Notes: generated from the sequence alone by a model not told the origin. 64,000 bases of DNA from G965197555 sp965197555 (GCA_965197555.1 OZ240213.1:3782001-3846000), one strand, 5' to 3'; numbered from the stretch's first letter, positions 1-8,720 are shown. Made by a program: numbers and translations.

Positions 1-431
1 ATTTCCCGGTGTTCCTTACCCTCGGCCAGCTCAGTGCCCACACTGGTCGGCGTATAAAAGCCACCAATGCCCGACGCCGCGGCCCTGATCCGCTCCGCCA
101 GCGTGCCTTGGGCAACCAGTTCGGCTTCTATCTCTCCGTCGTTGTATTGCTGGACGAAGGGGGTCAACCGAGATGGGTGGGTGGGCGCGGTAAACGCGCA
201 AACCATCTTTCTCATCTGGTTCGCTTCTACCAAAGTGCCCACATCGACCTTGTCATCCAGCACGCCGTGGCTGTTGGAGATACCGACCAAGTTCTTTGCC
301 CCTTGGCGGTTAAGAGCAGCGATAAGGTTCCTAGGAATTCCAACTCCGCCAAACCCGGGAAACATGATGGTTACACCGTCTGGGATATCCGCCACTGATT
401 CGTCAAAGGTGGAATAGATTTTATTCTTCAT
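1..431 (-). CDS. 3-oxoacid CoA-transferase subunit A, 5' part (runs off window)
   Basis: Reading the minus strand from ATG at 431 gives about 143 residues without a stop to the window edge. Near residue 30 it has the CoA-transferase family I motif GFGGVGIPRNLI, then ISNSHGVLDD, and further on the stretch QGTLAERIRA followed by GGFYTPTSVGT, which is typical of SCOT/AtoD alpha subunits. The enzyme would move CoA between a 3-oxoacid and succinate or another acyl donor. GGGAGGTG sits just upstream of the ATG. The C-terminus, and normally a beta subunit after it, lie outside the window. It is divergent from the gene at 697. The family is clear; the acyl substrate is not. Confidence 0.85.
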   Translation of the reverse strand, partial: MKNKIYSTFDESVADIPDGVTIMFPGFGGVGIPRNLIAALNRQGAKNLVGISNSHGVLDDKVDVGTLVEANQMRKMVCAFTAPTHPSRLTPFVQQYNDGEIEAELVAQGTLAERIRAAASGIGGFYTPTSVGTELAEGKEHRE

Positions 432-608
432 TGTTATGGGCACCTCCCGTTTTCAGCCCAATACATACTACCGCAGAGCCGCCTTGGTTGCTATAAGCCA
501 TTGGTTGGAAGGGTCCCCAACCGGAGCCACAGAGCCCGGATGAACTACTATGTCCTGAGCCTCTGTGATTATGTTAATCCAAAATCCGACGGGCACTCGA
601 CCAACTTG

Positions 609-623
609 CTACTTGACAAGTAG
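609..623. promoter_or_regulatory. palindromic candidate operator
   Basis: CTACTTGACAAGTAG is a perfect 15-base palindrome around a central A. It lies in the 265-base region between the divergent CoA-transferase and the gene at 697. A second partly related stretch (CTTGTCTACTT) lies at about 663-673. A dimeric regulator could bind here; no regulator gene is adjacent. Confidence 0.35.
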
Positions 624-696
624 GCCCTTGGCCCAAAAAATCAGATGATGCTAATAGACAGCTTGTCTACTTAACGAGAGGAAAGTACCAACAACG

Positions 697-1311
697 ATGG
701 CAATGAACCGGGCAACATACGGGGTCTCTGAGGCCGACCTGGAGCTTATGGTCCTACCGAAGGAAGGATTGTCCCAGGAGTTTCAAGGACATCAAGTGAT
801 ACGAGAAGGGGTATTGGATAACGAGACCATGGCGGAGCATGGGTTCTCCGGCGGCACTGCGGCCAGGTTTCGCGAGGCCGGACGAGTCACCGGCTACATG
901 CGGGAGTTTGGACCAACTTCCACCATGGTCATGCAAGACGGGTTTAACTTCCTGGCCGCAACGGTTGCCCACTTGTTCGATAACCCCGACAGTGTATCGG
1001 GTTGGATGCACGATATATTCTTGAAGGACTTTGAGGACAACGTCGGCCAGAGCGTGGGCGAGAGCCAGCAACTGATCTCGACCCAACCCTTAGAAGCGAG
1101 AGGGTTCTTTGATGAAGCAGTCGCTCTCAAAATCCTGCAAGGCGGAGAGACGGGTTTGATTTCATCGACGGTGATCGACTTCCGCGTGGGCAGGATTCTT
1201 GGGGTTGCTTTCGTGGGCTCTGTAGGTGACCACGAAAGCCTGGACCTGGCTACCGAGCTGGCCTTGGCCCTGGAGAGGCGGATCGTTAACGTGGTATTGG
1301 GTGTGAGATAG
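697..1311 (+). CDS. uncharacterised protein (204 aa)
   Basis: I do not recognise this family. The 204-residue product has no signal peptide or membrane segment and only acidic/aliphatic soluble-protein composition. The ATG is preceded by GAGAGGAAAG. A central helix-rich stretch (about 75-125) is followed by a predicted alpha/beta C-terminal half ending in an amphipathic helix. It is transcribed away from the CoA-transferase gene, with a palindrome between them, so shared regulation is possible. It converges on the dehydrogenase that ends at 1344. Judged real from length, start signal and lack of a better frame on the other strand. Confidence 0.65.
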   Translation: MAMNRATYGVSEADLELMVLPKEGLSQEFQGHQVIREGVLDNETMAEHGFSGGTAARFREAGRVTGYMREFGPTSTMVMQDGFNFLAATVAHLFDNPDSVSGWMHDIFLKDFEDNVGQSVGESQQLISTQPLEARGFFDEAVALKILQGGETGLISSTVIDFRVGRILGVAFVGSVGDHESLDLATELALALERRIVNVVLGVR

Positions 1312-1343
1312 GGCGGGTAACGCCCAACGACCGGGACTCCCGC

Positions 1344-2414
1344 TTAGCCGCTGATTAACCGGACGACCTCGTCTCCCACCTGGGAGGTTGTGCTCGCTCC
1401 CCCAAGGTCGGGAGTCTGCACTTGGCGCTCTTCCAAACATCGGGCCACTGCCTGGTCTACTCGCTCCGCCAACTCGGGCTCTCCCAGGTGGTCCAACATC
1501 ATGGCCACTGCAGAAATGGTGGCTAAGGGATTGGCAATTCCTTTGCCGGTAATGTCAAACGCAGCACCGTGTACCGGCTCGAACATAGAGGGGTAGTCTC
1601 GCTCCGGGTTGATGTTGGCGCTGGGAGCAAGGCCCATGCTCCCTGTCACCACAGCAGCAATGTCAGACAGAATATCCGCGAATAGGTTGGAGGCTACTAT
1701 CACATCAAAGGTTTCCGGCCACCTTACCAGGTCCATGCAAGCCCGGTCGACCAAAAGAGATTCGGTTTCCACTTGAGGGAAATCTTTGGCGACTTCGTCG
1801 AACACCTCATCCCAAAACACCATGCCGAAAGCTTGGGCATTGGACTTGGTCACCGAAGTCACTTTCATTTTTCTTTGCCTTCGCACACAGTACTCGAAGG
1901 CAGCGCGGATAATCCGCTCCGTGCCGCGGCGGGTGAATACGTTGGTCTGCATCACCGTCTCGTGTTCCGTACCCGGGTACAACCTCCCGCCTACCGGGGC
2001 ATACTCCCCTTCGGTATTCTCCCGGAATATCACCAGGTCAATGTCACCGGCCATCTTGCCAGCCAACGGCGAAGCTACGCCCGGATGGAGGTAGGCAGGA
2101 CGGATACATACGCCCTGGTCGAATCCTCTTCGCATCGGCAATAGAAGGCCTTGGAGGGTGATGTGGTCCGGTATCTCCGGGTCGCCAACCGCGCCGAATA
2201 GAATGGCGTCACAGGCCTTCAACTGCTCCAAGCCATCCTCGGGCATTAGGCGGCCGGTCTCGCGGTAATATTGGGAGCCCCAGGGGAACTCCGAATACTG
2301 AAACGTTAGACCGGGAGTAGCAGCCGCTAAGGCGTGCAGCACCTTTGCGCCCTCGGCTATCACTTCGAGACCAACACCGTCACCTGGAATCACCGCCAGC
2401 TTGTATTCTGCCAT
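1344..2414 (-). CDS. isocitrate/isopropylmalate-type dehydrogenase (D-malate/tartrate dehydrogenase-like)
   Basis: The product is an NAD-dependent beta-decarboxylating dehydrogenase of the LeuB/DmlA/TtuC superfamily. It opens with AVIPGDGVGLEV, has GAVGDPEIPDHITLQG and a LRR-like loop, FRENTEGEY around residue 135, the active-site region VTKSNAQAFG and metal-binding Asp residues in SNLFADILSDIAA near 245-255, and the adenine-binding EPVHGAAFDITGKGIANP. The GDPxxPDHITL loop and FDQGVCIRP are more like tartrate/D-malate dehydrogenases than LeuB, so I prefer that assignment; no leuCD lies nearby. The ATG at 2414 is favoured because GAGG precedes it; an upstream ATG at 2423 would add three residues. 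It follows pduX on the same strand. Confidence 0.85.
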   Translation of the reverse strand: MAEYKLAVIPGDGVGLEVIAEGAKVLHALAAATPGLTFQYSEFPWGSQYYRETGRLMPEDGLEQLKACDAILFGAVGDPEIPDHITLQGLLLPMRRGFDQGVCIRPAYLHPGVASPLAGKMAGDIDLVIFRENTEGEYAPVGGRLYPGTEHETVMQTNVFTRRGTERIIRAAFEYCVRRQRKMKVTSVTKSNAQAFGMVFWDEVFDEVAKDFPQVETESLLVDRACMDLVRWPETFDVIVASNLFADILSDIAAVVTGSMGLAPSANINPERDYPSMFEPVHGAAFDITGKGIANPLATISAVAMMLDHLGEPELAERVDQAVARCLEERQVQTPDLGGASTTSQVGDEVVRLISG

Positions 2415-2483
2415 CGCTCGCATCCTCTAATAGCTATCGGATTAATTGTTGCGTGCAGACCGACACCTGCCTGGTGCTCTCCA

Positions 2484-3443
2484 TTATGATTCTCGGGCCT
2501 TCAAACCACTAGAACCCTCCACCAAGTGTAATCCCCCACCCAGCATTCGAAAATGGTACACCGCCTCCGCATCTGGAAAACGTTGTTGCGCCTGCCGGAA
2601 AGTGGATTTTCCTCGCCGTTCTCTGGCATCCAACAGCACGCCGATGACCGTGCCGCTGTGCCCTACATTAACCCCCACGGCACCGACGACTTGGGCGAAT
2701 TCCTCCACCTGGGATAAACGAGGTTTGGGCAGTACTTTCTGGCTGGTCCGAGAGCTTATGGAGGCGCCTTTACCAACGGGCGCCGGGTCGCCTTGCTCAA
2801 TACCTCTCTTGATCAAATCAAGGGCCTGCTGGGTCTCAGCGCTGATCGACCGCCAAAGGTCGCGATAGTCGTGACGGTTGAACTCCAGAGTGTCCACCGT
2901 GCCCCCAAAATCCAGGGCAACGATTTCCATAGGCGGTGGCGGGCCCAGAGTCTTAACGATTCGGCCCTCTCGGTGGTCCAGTAATGTGATTCCGGGAAAC
3001 ATCACTCCGTCGGTGGGTTCAATGCCCACGGCAATCCGGGCAACCTCTTCCGGAAGCAAGCTCTGTCCCAACGCGATCCCGGTGGCTGCAATGGTTGCAG
3101 CCACGTCGGCGCTGCTGCTGGCCATGCCTTTGCTCCGGGGAATGGGATTGCTGACAGACAACCGCACCCCTAGCTGGTCCCGCTCCAGGTAGGCCAGTGT
3201 CGCTTCCAGCGCGGCCGAGGACTTTGGACAGTCGTCTGGCGCCTCTATCCAGGGACCCCCCTGGTAAATGTCCACCCTGACCCTGGAGAAGAAGTCTATG
3301 GGACAGGTCACCAAGAAATGGACTTCACCCAGCATCCCTTGGACCAGCTCACCACACACTCCCGGGGCTCGGACAGTGGCGGTCCCCAGCAGGTCTGGCG
3401 AATGGCCAATTGAAGATGACTCAAAGCAGGTAAGGTCAGGCAA
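2484..3443 (-). CDS. pduX: L-threonine kinase (GHMP kinase, PduX-like)
   Basis: The 319-residue GHMP-superfamily kinase contains the family N-terminal APGVCGELVQG and HFLVTCPID, and the ATP-binding glycine/serine loop PRSKGMASSSAD around residue 105. PduX phosphorylates L-threonine to the phosphothreonine used to make the aminopropanol arm of cobalamin. It lies 43 bases after cobU on the same strand, with cobQ and cobC upstream, which supports the B12 role. No ATG fits the frame; a TTG at 3443 is the likely start. CobD, the decarboxylase that normally uses the product, is not in this window. Confidence 0.85.
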   Translation of the reverse strand: MPDLTCFESSSIGHSPDLLGTATVRAPGVCGELVQGMLGEVHFLVTCPIDFFSRVRVDIYQGGPWIEAPDDCPKSSAALEATLAYLERDQLGVRLSVSNPIPRSKGMASSSADVAATIAATGIALGQSLLPEEVARIAVGIEPTDGVMFPGITLLDHREGRIVKTLGPPPPMEIVALDFGGTVDTLEFNRHDYRDLWRSISAETQQALDLIKRGIEQGDPAPVGKGASISSRTSQKVLPKPRLSQVEEFAQVVGAVGVNVGHSGTVIGVLLDARERRGKSTFRQAQQRFPDAEAVYHFRMLGGGLHLVEGSSGLKARES

Positions 3444-3486
3444 ATTCCAATTTCCCGATTATGGCCTTTCTCGCAATCAGAAGAAG

Positions 3487-4056
3487 CTAGGTTCGCCCCC
3501 GGCCGCAACCCTTGAGCTGCATTGGGATGCCGGCAACCACCAAGTAGACTTGGTCGGCGGCGGCGGCCACTCTCTGGTTCACCAGACCCACCAGGTCCTG
3601 AAAGCGGCGACCCACATGATATGTTGGCACCAGACTGGAGCCGACTTCACTGCTCACCGCGAAGAAAAAAGCAGGCAACCTGCATACCTCGCTGAGCAGC
3701 CGGTCCAAGGCCGAGAGCACCGCGGCCTCACTCTGGGCCTTCTCATCGTGTTGATAAGCCAAAACCATGTTAGCGACCCACATGTCGAGGCTGTCGATCA
3801 GGACCGCGCCTGGAGTGTCGCCGTAGGACCAGCCGCTGCCTATCCGTTCTGCCAAATCGAGGGGTTCCTCTAACGTCCTCCAATGGGCTGGCCGAGACTC
3901 TCGATGCCGGGTGATGCGCTGCCTCATCTCAATATCGCTGGGCCCCCCGGTGGCCACGTAAAGCGTGGGTTTGTCTAGATCCCGGGCCAGCTTTTCAGCA
4001 AACTCACTCTTGCCGGACCTCACTCCCCCCAAAACCAAGCACAGTCCCGAGGACAT
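3487..4056 (-). CDS. cobU: adenosylcobinamide kinase / adenosylcobinamide-phosphate guanylyltransferase
   Basis: CobU/CobP phosphorylates adenosylcobinamide and adds GMP to form adenosylcobinamide-GDP. The 189-residue protein starts with the P-loop GGVRSGKSEFAE, has the strand LYVATGG, then RITRHRESRPAHWRTLEEP, which carries the conserved His that forms the GMP intermediate in this family, and IDSLDMWVANM. Its ATG shares one base with the stop of cobQ (TAATG), so translation is probably coupled. Length and order fit a normal, intact enzyme. Confidence 0.95.
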   Translation of the reverse strand: MSSGLCLVLGGVRSGKSEFAEKLARDLDKPTLYVATGGPSDIEMRQRITRHRESRPAHWRTLEEPLDLAERIGSGWSYGDTPGAVLIDSLDMWVANMVLAYQHDEKAQSEAAVLSALDRLLSEVCRLPAFFFAVSSEVGSSLVPTYHVGRRFQDLVGLVNQRVAAAADQVYLVVAGIPMQLKGCGRGRT

Positions 4057-5606
4057 TAGCTGGCAACCCCGGTTGGGTAAAGCTCGGGGGACAGGCCGGT
4101 CATCCGGTAGATCAATTCCATATTCAAGCTGGCCCTGACCCAGTCCGCCAACCGGTCATACTCCCGGTCAGCGTCCGTGTCTTCTTCGTCCAAGGTGAGA
4201 TTGGTCCCTTTCCGCCGGGTCAACTCCCGCAATATGGCCCGACGGAGTGCCACATTGTGGAACAGGCCGTGGATATAAGTTCCAAGGACCGGTCCATCCA
4301 CAACCCCATCGAACTGGCTGCCTTCTGTGACTGCCACGTCCGAACGATCGTCGATACGAAACGGAGCGCTTGGACCCCCGCCGGTGGTCTGCCCCATGTG
4401 AATCTCGTAGCCTCTGATGGGTAACCCCTTGGCGCCGGTTAGCAAACCGGCCTCTTGCACCACTTCACCCAGAATACGATGTGTCGCCTTGACATCAGAA
4501 AACCAGGTAGTCGTGGGCAAAAGCCCAATACCATCCATCTCCGTACGGGAGGACTCTACTTTGTTTGGGTCATGAAGCTTGTGCCCAAGCATCTGAAAAC
4601 CACCGCAGATACCGATCACAGCAACTCTGTTCTTGTGAAGCTGCCGGACTGATGCGTCAAGCCCCTTGGACACCATCCATTCCAAGTCCGGGATGGTGGT
4701 CTTCGTTCCCGGCAGTATTACCAGGTCGGGACTCCCCATATCAGCGGCTGAGTCGACATACCTGAGTACAACTCCACGTTCTCTGGCCAAGGGGTCGAAG
4801 TCGTCGAAGTTGGAGATATGGGGCACTCTGATTACTGCAATGTCCAACACTTGGTCACGTACGGCGGGGGTTATATGTTGGTCTAACGCAACCGAGTCTT
4901 CCTCGGGTATATGAATATCCCTGAAGTGATGGACTACCCCAGTCACCGGGATGCCAGTGCGCTGCTCCAGCCAGACTAGCCCATCGGTCAGTAAGTTGAT
5001 GTCACCGCGGAACTTGTTGATCACAAAGCCCTTTATCGCCGCCCGCTCCTCCGGCTCCAACAGCTCAAGCGTGCCAACCAAAGATGCGAACACGCCGCCC
5101 CGGTCGATGTCCCCGCACAGCAACACCGGGGCATCAGCGTACAATGCCACTCTCATATTAACGATTTCGGTGGATTTCAGATTGATCTCAGCCGGGCTGC
5201 CGGCGCCCTCAATGACCACGACGTCATACTCGTCCCGCAAGGTGTCCAGCGAGGTACGGACCGACTCCCATAACTGAGCCTTCAGGGCATAGTAGTCAAT
5301 AGCCTTGGCCGAGAGCACGGGCTTGCCCATGACCACCACCTGAGAAAGATGGTCGGCCTCGGGTTTGAGGAGCACGGGGTTCATCTCCACTCGCGCTTCC
5401 ACTCCGGCCGCCTCGGCCTGGACGGCTTGGGCCCGGCCGATCTCCCCGCCGCTGGCGGTGACGTAGGAGTTGTTGGACATATTTTGGGCTTTGAAAGGCG
5501 CCACCCGGAACCCGTCTTGACGGAATATCCGGCACAGGGCGGACACCAGCACGCTCTTGCCTACGTGCGACGCAGTCCCTTGCACCATTAGTACTTTGCC
5601 AGTCAT
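4056..5606 (-). CDS. cobQ: cobyric acid synthase
   Basis: CobQ/CbiP amidates four peripheral carboxylates of adenosylcobyrinic acid diamide with glutamine and ATP. The N-terminal BioD-like ATPase domain begins KVLMVQGTASHVGKSVLVSALCRIF-like with a Walker loop near residue 12; QNMSNNSYVT and EGAGSPAEINL follow. The C-terminal class I glutamine amidotransferase domain has the nucleophile elbow GICGGFQMLG near 330 and the catalytic His in YIHGLFHN near 450. I place the start at 5606 because family members begin there; an upstream in-frame ATG at 5651 would add 15 Pro/Gly-rich residues. It lies between cobC and cobU. Confidence 0.95.
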   Translation of the reverse strand: MTGKVLMVQGTASHVGKSVLVSALCRIFRQDGFRVAPFKAQNMSNNSYVTASGGEIGRAQAVQAEAAGVEARVEMNPVLLKPEADHLSQVVVMGKPVLSAKAIDYYALKAQLWESVRTSLDTLRDEYDVVVIEGAGSPAEINLKSTEIVNMRVALYADAPVLLCGDIDRGGVFASLVGTLELLEPEERAAIKGFVINKFRGDINLLTDGLVWLEQRTGIPVTGVVHHFRDIHIPEEDSVALDQHITPAVRDQVLDIAVIRVPHISNFDDFDPLARERGVVLRYVDSAADMGSPDLVILPGTKTTIPDLEWMVSKGLDASVRQLHKNRVAVIGICGGFQMLGHKLHDPNKVESSRTEMDGIGLLPTTTWFSDVKATHRILGEVVQEAGLLTGAKGLPIRGYEIHMGQTTGGGPSAPFRIDDRSDVAVTEGSQFDGVVDGPVLGTYIHGLFHNVALRRAILRELTRRKGTNLTLDEEDTDADREYDRLADWVRASLNMELIYRMTGLSPELYPTGVAS

Positions 5607-5703
5607 AGTTGACGGCCCAGGACCCCTGCTAGGCGCGGGTCCAACTCCCATTAATCAATCGACTCTCGCTGGAACGCTCAAACAATTGCCTGGGAAACTT
5701 TGC

Positions 5704-6324
5704 TCATCCGGCGGCGATACCATCCAGATGGGAGGTGTCGTTAAACAATCGCATCACAGCATTGTCCGTATAAGTATCCACCATCGAAAGCCCACAATTG
5801 GCTAAGAAGAACCGCCAGTTGGCCTCCAATGGAAGGTCCATCAAGGCCACTAACAACGCCCGTAACGATCCTCCATGTCCCACGATTAGCACGTCGTCGT
5901 TGAGATGACGCGGTTTGATCTCGGAGACAAGCTCGGCCAGCCGGATCGTGGTCTGCCTGGTGCTTTCACCGCCGGTAGGAGCGAAATCCAGGTCCATTTC
6001 CAAAGAAGCAGCATACATATCGGGGTATCGGGTGCTAGTCTCCTGCGCAGTCAGCCCTTCGAAGATCCCCTTGTTATACTCCCGAAGCTTGGTCATTGTC
6101 CTAAGATGAACGTCCCGTTCACCGAGAATTAACCGGGCTGTCTCGGCACTGCGGCTGGAATCACTGCTATATGCCGCGTCGAAATGGACTCCGGACAGCC
6201 TTCGAGCAGCCATCCGCGCTTGACGCCTACCCATCTCTGACAAAGGAACGTCCGTGTGTCCCTGGACGCGGCCTTGGGCGTTCCACTCGGTCTCTCCATG
6301 TCTAAGAATGTACCATCTTCCCAT
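5704..6324 (-). CDS. cobC: histidine phosphatase, probable alpha-ribazole phosphatase
   Basis: A branch-1 histidine phosphatase of 206 residues. The phospho-acceptor motif LRHGETEWN is at residues 8-16, the second Arg in SSDSSRSAETA near 60, and the second His in IVGHGGSLRALL near 150. As first gene of a cobQ-cobU-pduX set it most likely removes the 5' phosphate of alpha-ribazole or of cobalamin phosphate. A general phosphoglycerate-mutase-like phosphatase cannot be excluded from motifs alone. The ATG is the only good start. I found no obvious B12-riboswitch core in the bases upstream. Confidence 0.8.
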   Translation of the reverse strand: MGRWYILRHGETEWNAQGRVQGHTDVPLSEMGRRQARMAARRLSGVHFDAAYSSDSSRSAETARLILGERDVHLRTMTKLREYNKGIFEGLTAQETSTRYPDMYAASLEMDLDFAPTGGESTRQTTIRLAELVSEIKPRHLNDDVLIVGHGGSLRALLVALMDLPLEANWRFFLANCGLSMVDTYTDNAVMRLFNDTSHLDGIAAG

Positions 6325-6595
6325 GTTGCTGATTACCTTGACGCCTTCGGGGATTCAAGAAGTAGGGAACCTATCCCATCTGGGCGTATTCTATCAGAGT
6401 CCCTGCATTAAGGCGGAACGCAGAAGGGTAACCATGGATCCAGGGGATAGACAGCATACTAGATATTGATTTCCCCAACGCCCACTGGAGGCCAAAGAAT
6501 ACAATCTATGGGATTCCATGATTCAGGCATACAATATGTTGACAACAGCCTCAAATTGCCTATACAATATGCAGACTTCAGACTCGAGGTGTGTG

Positions 6596-6739
6596 ATGGA
6601 AGCCTACTGTGTTAAGTGCAGAGCCAGAAGGGAAATTACCGATCCTCAAGCCATCACCATGAAAAACGGGAAGCCCGCCACCCAGGGGGTGTGTCCCTCC
6701 TGCGGCACCAAGGTTTTCCGAATAGGCGCCACTCCCTAA
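6596..6739 (+). CDS. small zinc-ribbon protein (DUF5679-like)
   Basis: Forty-seven residues starting MEAYCVKCRAR, with two CxxC pairs (YCVKC and CPSCG) 30-odd residues apart and the conserved middle AITMKNGKPATQGVCP. This matches the DUF5679 family, thought to be zinc ribbons of unknown role. I chose the ATG at 6596, preceded by GAGGT, over an upstream in-frame start at 6518 that would add 26 poorly conserved residues. Two strong hairpins follow the stop. Confidence 0.85.
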   Translation: MEAYCVKCRARREITDPQAITMKNGKPATQGVCPSCGTKVFRIGATP

Positions 6740-6742
6740 TTG

Positions 6743-6766
6743 AAGAGTCCATGCGGGCGGACTCTT
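6743..6766. terminator. hairpin after the zinc-ribbon gene
   Basis: AAGAGTCC pairs with GGACTCTT around an 8-base loop, starting four bases after the stop codon. Only a short T stretch follows, so termination strength is uncertain. Confidence 0.55.
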
Positions 6767-6779
6767 TAACCCTCCGGCG

Positions 6780-6803
6780 CCAGGCTTGGGCCACCAAGCC
6801 TGG
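6780..6803. terminator. second hairpin, 10-bp perfect stem
   Basis: CCAGGCTTGG and CCAAGCCTGG form a perfect 10-bp stem with a 4-base loop, 13 bases beyond the first hairpin. Likely part of a tandem terminator. Confidence 0.5.
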
Positions 6804-6843
6804 ATAAATACTACCGAATATCCTCATCCCTCCTGAGGCCCGG

Positions 6844-6905
6844 CTAGGTAGGGCGGCCCTCGATGGGTGTCGGGGCAGCTAATGGGGTTGGACCGTCCTA
6901 CCTAG
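6844..6905. other. long-range inverted repeat, possible structured RNA
   Basis: CTAGGTAGGGCGG (6844-6856) pairs with CCGTCCTACCTAG (6893-6905) at 12 of 13 positions, enclosing a 36-base G-rich loop. It lies in the 479-base gap between the zinc-ribbon gene and the gene at 7219. I recognise no known riboswitch or ncRNA. I see no gene in the rest of the gap (6906-7218). Confidence 0.3.
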
Positions 6906-7218
6906 TCCTAGATTTACATTCTATGGGTCGGTTGCTCCCTTCCCTGGGTTAACTCTCTCAGCGTTTGCTCGGGGTTAATGTCAGCGCCGCTTCGGGCCCT
7001 TCACCTCTCGGCCTACAACCAAAGCTTGCTTTGTTCCTATTTTAGGCCCTCTGCTTTTGGCCTCTCACTACCGATGGGCTCTCTTCAGGCGTTGGGTTAG
7101 CCGCAACTGCACCAAGCATACGGGCGGCTATAGACTGGCCGGTTGCTGCTGGATACCATGGCGTAGCACAAATCTGATCTAGGACTACAATGCTAGCCAT
7201 CCATGCGGAGGGACATAC

Positions 7219-7521
7219 ATGACACAACCAAGACCAGCCTGGCAAACTATTCTGGACCAGCACGCTCCCGACTTGCTCAAGGACGTTACCGCGGTGAGAG
7301 AGAACGTGCTTACCGATGGCGCGCTGTCGGCCAAACATAAGACTCCGATGACAATGCTCTGCGACGCCTTGCTGAGTCACCCGGATGGAGTTGCCAATAT
7401 CGCCGGGAGAGCGAGAGCCCTCGGCGCCACCGAAGGAGAGATCTCCGAAACTTTGGGCGTGGCTTTCTTGTTCGGCGGCATGCCGGCCCTGGTAACCGGT
7501 ACCAACGCGTTCCGAGACTAA
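7219..7521 (+). CDS. carboxymuconolactone decarboxylase/AhpD-like small protein
   Basis: A 100-residue protein with the CMD fold signature: a helix with CDALLSHPDG, then ARALGATEGEISETLGVAFLFGG, the typical helix pair of AhpD-like proteins. The canonical CxxC redox pair is absent; only one Cys (near residue 52) and the following His are present, so peroxidase activity is doubtful. GGAGGG precedes the ATG by six bases. A 240-residue frame on the other strand across this gene looks like its shadow. Confidence 0.75.
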   Translation: MTQPRPAWQTILDQHAPDLLKDVTAVRENVLTDGALSAKHKTPMTMLCDALLSHPDGVANIAGRARALGATEGEISETLGVAFLFGGMPALVTGTNAFRD

Positions 7522-7561
7522 GCCTAGCACGTCAACAAGTCGGTCATGATGGATTGGGCAG

Positions 7562-7614
7562 CACTCCCATCCTAACCGCTCGGTTGAGCTCGCTCCGAAG
7601 CCTTCCACCGTCGA
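7562..7614. repeat. dispersed repeat, copy A
   Basis: This 53-base stretch downstream of the CMD gene is about 80 percent identical by eye to 56627-56680 downstream of the epoxide hydrolase. The shared core is AACCGCTCGGTT followed by a CG-rich segment. Nature unknown. Confidence 0.4.
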
Positions 7615-7799
7615 TAAGGGATCGACAATCCTTGCCATTGGGGGGGATCCGTAGGCAGACAATGGGGATGAGGCCGTATCAGCGATTCTTGTTGCAAATA
7701 GGACTCGTCTGAGTGGGTTCCCCAAGTTACCCCCGGGTGTTATTCTTGACCCGGTCACGCTCAATGTCTGGAATGGCCGCCAAGGAGAAAGAATCCCTG

Positions 7800-8720
7800 A
7801 TGGAGCAAGAAAATATAGTCTTTTTCAACGGCGCCCTCAGGCCGGAAAGAGAAGTGGGAATACCCATCCGAGACCGGGGTTACATCTACGGAGATGCTGT
7901 CTTTGACGCCACCCGCACCTTCAACGGCAAGCCTTTTCGCCTTAGGGATCACATCCGCCGTTTGTATAACTCGTTGCGCTACTTACGCATCGACCCGGGT
8001 ATGGACCCTGAAGAAATGGAGCGATGGTCCATTGAAGTAGTTAACCACAACTATCCATTGCTGCCGATAAACCAGGACGTTTGGATCTTCCAGCGGATTA
8101 GCCGGGGCGTGGAGGCGGTAACGCCAGAAGAGGAGACCGGTCCCACCGTACTGATCGAGACCCACCCGATACCATTCGCTCGCCGAGCAGCCCTATACAG
8201 GGACGGGATCAGCGTCATTACACCTTCTATACCACGGGTACCTCCGCGATTCATGAGCCCCAGGGCCAAGACTCATAATTACTTGAACTTGGTGCTTGGC
8301 GACCTAGAAGCCCAAGCAACCGACCCGGATTCCTGGGCGATTCTCCTGGACGAAAACGGGAACCTCACCGAGGGCAGGGGCTCCAACATATTCTTGGTCA
8401 AAGATGGGGTGGTCGCCACACCCCGAGCCCAGTTTGTACTGGAGGGTATAACCCGGGGCATAGTCTTAGACCTGGCTCGAGGCCTGGACCTTTCCGTGGA
8501 GGAGACGGACTTAGACCTCTACGACGCTTACACTGCCGACGAGGCGTTTCTCACTTCCACCAGCCTTTGCGTCTGCCCAGTCTCGTCGCTCAATGGCGCT
8601 GTTATCGGACAAGGCCGAGTGCCGGGCATCATTACCCAGCAGTTGACCGCGTCATTCAGCGACTTAGCAGGGATGGACTACGTGGCCCAATACCTTTCCC
8701 ATCAACCTGGAAGCAGCTAG
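7800..8720 (+). CDS. class IV aminotransferase (branched-chain/D-amino acid type)
   Basis: A PLP-dependent fold-type IV aminotransferase of 306 residues. It has FFNGAL and the RDRGYIYGDAVFDATRTFNGK stretch near 25-40, the PLP Lys in MSPRAKTHNYLN near 158-165, the catalytic Glu region LTEGRGSNIFLV near 195 and TSTSLCVCPV near 255. It would transfer an amino group between a branched-chain, aromatic or D-amino acid and a keto acid; motifs do not separate IlvE from Dat. Start at 7800 is preceded by AAGGAG with a rather long 12-base spacer; in-frame ATGs upstream lack a binding site. First of three closely spaced catabolic-looking genes. Confidence 0.85.
   Translation: MEQENIVFFNGALRPEREVGIPIRDRGYIYGDAVFDATRTFNGKPFRLRDHIRRLYNSLRYLRIDPGMDPEEMERWSIEVVNHNYPLLPINQDVWIFQRISRGVEAVTPEEETGPTVLIETHPIPFARRAALYRDGISVITPSIPRVPPRFMSPRAKTHNYLNLVLGDLEAQATDPDSWAILLDENGNLTEGRGSNIFLVKDGVVATPRAQFVLEGITRGIVLDLARGLDLSVEETDLDLYDAYTADEAFLTSTSLCVCPVSSLNGAVIGQGRVPGIITQQLTASFSDLAGMDYVAQYLSHQPGSS

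Noticed and set aside
9..417. Two plus-strand frames at the window start
   Set aside because: The minus strand carries a clear CoA-transferase subunit A over the same bases.
6325..6595. Cobalamin riboswitch upstream of cobC
   Set aside because: I looked for the B12-box core on the minus strand and did not find it; a covariance search was not possible.
7042..7764. 240-residue minus-strand frame across the CMD gene
   Set aside because: No domain resemblance; the plus-strand gene has a good ribosome-binding site and family motifs, so this is a shadow.
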